A DNA stretch of 64,000 nucleotides from Nocardia concava NBRC 100430 (GTDB lineage Bacteria > Actinomycetota > Actinomycetes > Mycobacteriales > Mycobacteriaceae), in the NCBI RefSeq assembly GCF_000308815.1, contig NZ_BAFX01000146.1:1-64000 (forward strand). The letters are read 5' to 3'. The notes beneath the pieces are model-generated. The model saw nothing but the letters and a program-made list of their open reading frames with translations, did not search any database and was not told the origin of the DNA. Positions 61,901 through 64,000 of this stretch are shown here, in pieces. The position numbers were made by a program, and so were the translations under genes. The stretch's first letter is position 1; every line of letters starts with the position of its first letter.

Positions 61901-62274
61901 GGGTACTGCCGCCGCAGGCTCCCGCCGAAGCACCGCAGTCGGCGCAGGCACCCCAGCCACCGCAGGCTCCCCAGGCGCCGAAGCTCCCGCCGCATCCGGC
62001 GACCCGGGCACAGCTGTACCAGCCGCATGCGCCCGAATCCGAGCAGGCCCCGGATCCCGTGGCCCCGGAAGCGCATCCGACGCACCACGCGGCGGGTGAG
62101 GAGGGCCCCGGCGGCGGCCGCAGCAGCATCGAACAGTGGATGTCCGATCTGCGCTCGTCCAAGCGTCGTCCCAAGCCCGAGGAGGACGCCAAGCCGGAGG
62201 ATGCCAAGCATCGGGGCGGCGAGGGGCGCACGGTGAGCGTCAACGAACTGCTCCGCCGCCAGAACCGCGACTGA
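58987..62274 (+). CDS. mmpL3: MmpL3-type trehalose monomycolate transporter
   Basis: 1095 residues, an RND-fold transporter. Twelve helices; the proton-relay Asp-Tyr pairs of MmpL3 are Asp253-Tyr254 (GLAIDYGLF) and Asp606-Tyr607 (GLSVDYEVF). It exports trehalose monomycolate for the mycomembrane, which marks the organism as a mycolic-acid maker. From about residue 745 there is a Pro/Ala/Thr-rich tail of some 350 residues, longer than the mycobacterial one, containing two exact 21-bp repeats (TGTASPS). The end (SIEQWMSDLRSSKRRPKP, VSVNELLRRQNRD) is conserved in the family. GTG start overlaps the NYN stop. Confidence 0.95.
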   Translation: MFTRWGDLVYKLRYTVLGVMAAALLSLGAFGLGLEDHLSSSGWFDPTSQSTKASILKDSVYSRDHNSDVVLLYTAPDGKTVDDPEWSQKVVDSLNALPKNHPQITKVNVAPWKTDTGQQVAQTVSPDRKHAFATLALDADNDTDMLNAYKAVQNAFSVPGVKVEVAGLQPVAFTLNNTIASDVKRMEMLALPAVAVLLFFIFGGVVAAALPLIIGGLTIIAANGIIMALTKYTEVNSFVSAVVSMIGLGLAIDYGLFIVSRFREELAEGYDTRAAVRRSVMTAGRTVTSSATMIIAASAGMLLFPQGFLKSVAYGTIAAVLLAMLTSLTVLPALLSILGPRVDSLSLKWIRKTKTAEEVEAGFWGKLTAWVMKHPLKVAIPLTIGLLLLIIPVKNLQFGGISETYLPPDNPVRLAQQHFDETFPLRKADPVQLVIITDNSKNIGPILAQANQAPGLVKNAQFAIPQKPPNGSNVWTSDATIQDSAHPDATVDYLRSMEVPDDAEVLVTGQPVLMMDSLDTLMQRMPWMIVIVLLVTTILMFLTFGSLVLPLKAALMSALGLGSTLGILTWIFIDGHGASLLNFTPQPIMAPVLVLIIAIIYGLSVDYEVFLLSRMVEARTQGASTTEAVRAGTAQTGRIITAAALILLVVTGAFAFSDLVMMQYIAYGMVAALFIDATVLRMLLVPATMKLLGDDCWWAPKWMKKVQQKIGLGEPILDDERPGGGEVIDLVKTTPVTDPVTMQIPLLTDGSMPARPRKPRPRRTIDIDSEAPTQRIDRAEPTPPTAAPAAPTGTPSPATGTASPSTGTASPSTGTAPEAERPAPGFPSVTARPGHGVTPSTTAVPSFVAGGSTPSPLSGLVPNPEPESPASGETSTPAPMTNLGAPAESGAKLPPRRVTSAASPDAPTTDLSAGSPARGPVAPHPIGDFASPLKGSANAGGGELPSVSQPPAAPPPAAPAPAPAQPPVGHERVLPPQAPAEAPQSAQAPQPPQAPQAPKLPPHPATRAQLYQPHAPESEQAPDPVAPEAHPTHHAAGEEGPGGGRSSIEQWMSDLRSSKRRPKPEEDAKPEDAKHRGGEGRTVSVNELLRRQNRD
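61381..61422 (+). repeat. Two exact 21-bp tandem repeats in mmpL3
   Basis: The unit accggcacggcatcgccctc plus g occurs at 61381-61401 and 61402-61422 and begins a third time. It encodes TGTASPS in the tail. Confidence 0.9.
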
Positions 62275-62288
62275 TCGGACACAGGACG

Positions 62289-62318
62289 AACGCCCGGCCG
62301 AATTCTCGGCCGGGCGTT
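62289..62318. terminator. Bidirectional terminator hairpin
   Basis: A 13-bp stem aacgcccggccga/tcggccgggcgtt with an attc loop and cgttttt after it, between mmpL3 and the convergent DUF2339 gene. Confidence 0.92.
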
Positions 62319-62332
62319 CGTTTTTCATGCTG

Positions 62333-64000
62333 CTACGCGGTCGGCGTGTGCGTATCCATCTCGGCGAAGGCCCGCGCGTAGCGGGTGCCGACCACCAGGA
62401 GCAGGACACCCACCACCAGGAAGGCGCCGGCGCGGACCAGCCCGTCGAGGGTGGCCAGGTCGAACAGGAACAGCTTGGCCAGTGCGGCGGCGGTCACCAG
62501 CAGCCCGGCGGCGAGTGCGACCTTCGCCTGCTGCGGAGTCCGGGCCAGGCGGCGCAGACCGAAGAGCAGGGCGGCCGTCGCGACCGCCATCCACACCACG
62601 GTGGCGATCCCGTGCCCGGCCCGGAAGCCGTCCGGGTTGCCGGTGGCCACACCCAGCGAGACCGTCAGGGTCGTGACCGCGTAGAGCCCGCCGATCCCGG
62701 CGAACACCGACAGCGTGGTGGCGTCGGATTCCCGGTCCAGCAGGCCGAGGCGGCGGGCGCACCAGCCCGCGACCGCCAGCACCGCGAGCACGGCCAGCGC
62801 CGACAGCGCGGTCGAAATACCGAGGTGCGCTTCGGCTTCCGACTGACCGGCCAGCGTCCCCGGGTCGGCCAGATAGAAGAATGTCACCGCGTCGATGGCG
62901 CCGAAGCCCGCGCCGATGCCCGCGGCCACCCGCGACCGCTGCTGCCCGGCCACCGCCAAGAAGCCCAGGGCGACGACCGAGAGCGCCAACGGCAGGGTGT
63001 CCACCCGGGTGATCCCGATGCACGCCTCCAGCAGCGCGAACGCGCCCGCCAGCGCGGATACCACGGCCAGATGCGCCGGAATCCGCACGACCCCAGAGAG
63101 TTTCGGCAGCCAGGGCAGGGCCGCGACCAGCAGCAGCACGGTGGCGAGGGAGGCGGCCACGATGGTGGATCCGGTGCGGCCGAACATGATCGACGCGGCC
63201 AGCATCGGCAGGGTCGCCGCCGCGAAGGTCAGGCTCGCCGCGACATCACCGTCCCGCCGCCGCACCGAGAGCACCGCGCCCACCAGTCCGGCGACCGCGA
63301 TGACGATGGCGGCGGCAAGCACCTGGAAGCGGTCCGAGGACGGAGCATTGTCGGAATCCAGGCCCAGGGCCGAGGCGACCACCGCGACCAGTGTCGCGAG
63401 CACCGCCGGGACCGTGCGAACCACGTGCAGGAACGGCCAGTCGCGCACCAATTGCACCGGGAGAGCGGCGATCTGGAGCACGATCAGGAAGCCGAGCAGC
63501 GCCAGTTCGACGGTCACGAACGGCGCGAGCACCGCCGCACCCAGCATGACCAGCACGGCCAGTGCCTGCGCCCGCCACTGCACGGCCAGCGCCACGCCCC
63601 CGGCCGCGATCCCCAACGCCACCGCGTACCCGACCACCGGATTCAGCCAGTGGTAGACGGTGGTCATCGCGATGACGTCCAGGTATCCCCCTGCGATACC
63701 GGTGGCCGCCAACGCGATTCCCCCGACCCGGCCGCCCGCCTTGGCGTACACCCGGGCGCCGGCCGCCACCAACGCGCCCGAGAACAGCGCGCCCGCAGCG
63801 ACTCTCGGCACCGGCCCGAAGAACCCGGCCTGCGCCGCCAGCACCAGCAGCATGACCACACCGATGAGCGTCACCGCCACCCCGGCGATGGCCAGCACCC
63901 GGCTGATCACCCCTTCCCGCTGCCACCACGGCTCACGAATCGGCCGCGCATAAGCGCTGCGCTGCTGCCGCGGCAACGGCGGCATGGGCTGGTAGGCGGG
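62333..64000 (-). CDS. DUF2339 multi-spanning membrane protein (partial, 5' end off window)
   Basis: At least 555 residues, open to the right edge. Some 16 to 18 hydrophobic helices with short loops, starting WQREGVISRVLAIAGVAVTL from the visible ATG at 63985, with PAYQPMPP upstream in frame. The DUF2339 family includes M. tuberculosis Rv0204c, which also neighbours mmpL3. Function unknown. The true start probably lies beyond 64000 because the frame is open there and has no ribosome-binding site at 63985. Confidence 0.82.
   Translation of the reverse strand, partial: PAYQPMPPLPRQQRSAYARPIREPWWQREGVISRVLAIAGVAVTLIGVVMLLVLAAQAGFFGPVPRVAAGALFSGALVAAGARVYAKAGGRVGGIALAATGIAGGYLDVIAMTTVYHWLNPVVGYAVALGIAAGGVALAVQWRAQALAVLVMLGAAVLAPFVTVELALLGFLIVLQIAALPVQLVRDWPFLHVVRTVPAVLATLVAVVASALGLDSDNAPSSDRFQVLAAAIVIAVAGLVGAVLSVRRRDGDVAASLTFAAATLPMLAASIMFGRTGSTIVAASLATVLLLVAALPWLPKLSGVVRIPAHLAVVSALAGAFALLEACIGITRVDTLPLALSVVALGFLAVAGQQRSRVAAGIGAGFGAIDAVTFFYLADPGTLAGQSEAEAHLGISTALSALAVLAVLAVAGWCARRLGLLDRESDATTLSVFAGIGGLYAVTTLTVSLGVATGNPDGFRAGHGIATVVWMAVATAALLFGLRRLARTPQQAKVALAAGLLVTAAALAKLFLFDLATLDGLVRAGAFLVVGVLLLVVGTRYARAFAEMDTHTPTA

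Overview
The window is high-GC DNA from a mycolic-acid-bearing actinomycete, most likely a Nocardia. The evidence is a set of genes typical of the mycolata: an MmpL3-type lipid flippase, AftD arabinofuranosyltransferase with its DUF2613 mini-gene, a DUF3068 (PorA-family) protein, FadE5, FabG4/HtdX/FadA2, LpqI and a two-chain-type dUMP-forming dCTP deaminase. From memory, large parts follow Mycobacterium tuberculosis order: dcd and aspC on the left, Rv0236A-0244c homologues in the middle, Rv0204c-0211 and Rv0223c-0228 homologues on the right. These have been rearranged and interrupted. The right edge cuts a DUF2339 membrane protein.

0.1-12 kb: a secreted chitin/cellulose-active LPMO, a YibE/F membrane protein, an AspC/AlaA-type aminotransferase, an XRE regulator divergent from a small protein of unknown function, an Hsp70-like membrane-anchored protein, dcd, ctaD, tRNA-Gly(CCC) and two paralogous small lipoproteins. 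12-20 kb: a MazEF-like toxin-antitoxin pair, an alpha/beta hydrolase, a crotonase, a DUF4185 exoprotein, a methyltransferase, fadE5, and a hydrolase/TetR divergent pair around a perfect operator palindrome. 20-36 kb: VanW protein, a short 6-phosphogluconate dehydrogenase, lpqI, a TetR gene whose promoter palindrome matches one in the fabG4-htdX/fadA2 intergenic region, a DUF5685 protein with an extreme Cys/Asp tail, an aromatic-ring FAD monooxygenase, the fabG4-htdX operon, fadA2, an ADP-ribosylglycohydrolase, a second copy of the small unknown protein, a universal stress protein and isochorismate synthase.

36-49 kb is a cell-envelope block: DUF2613, aftD, an acyltransferase, a DUF3068 protein, a MOP-type flippase, a large multi-spanning GT-C-like protein, a GT4 glycosyltransferase and a methyltransferase. 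Together they look like a pathway that builds, acylates and exports an envelope glycan or glycolipid whose product is not known. Two inverted copies of a 77-78 bp palindromic element bracket three of these genes. 49-64 kb: two small unknown genes in AT-richer DNA, an aldehyde dehydrogenase, pckA with an upstream GTPase-like gene pair, a lipase-like protein, the trmB-NYN-mmpL3 operon and the DUF2339 gene.

Regulatory features visible by eye include six genes with a TANNNT box 6-7 nt before the start codon (leaderless-type), strong bidirectional terminators between convergent genes, and TetR-type operators. No CRISPR array, prophage, transposase or rRNA gene was seen. Product names rest on recognised motifs and family resemblance; no database search was possible.
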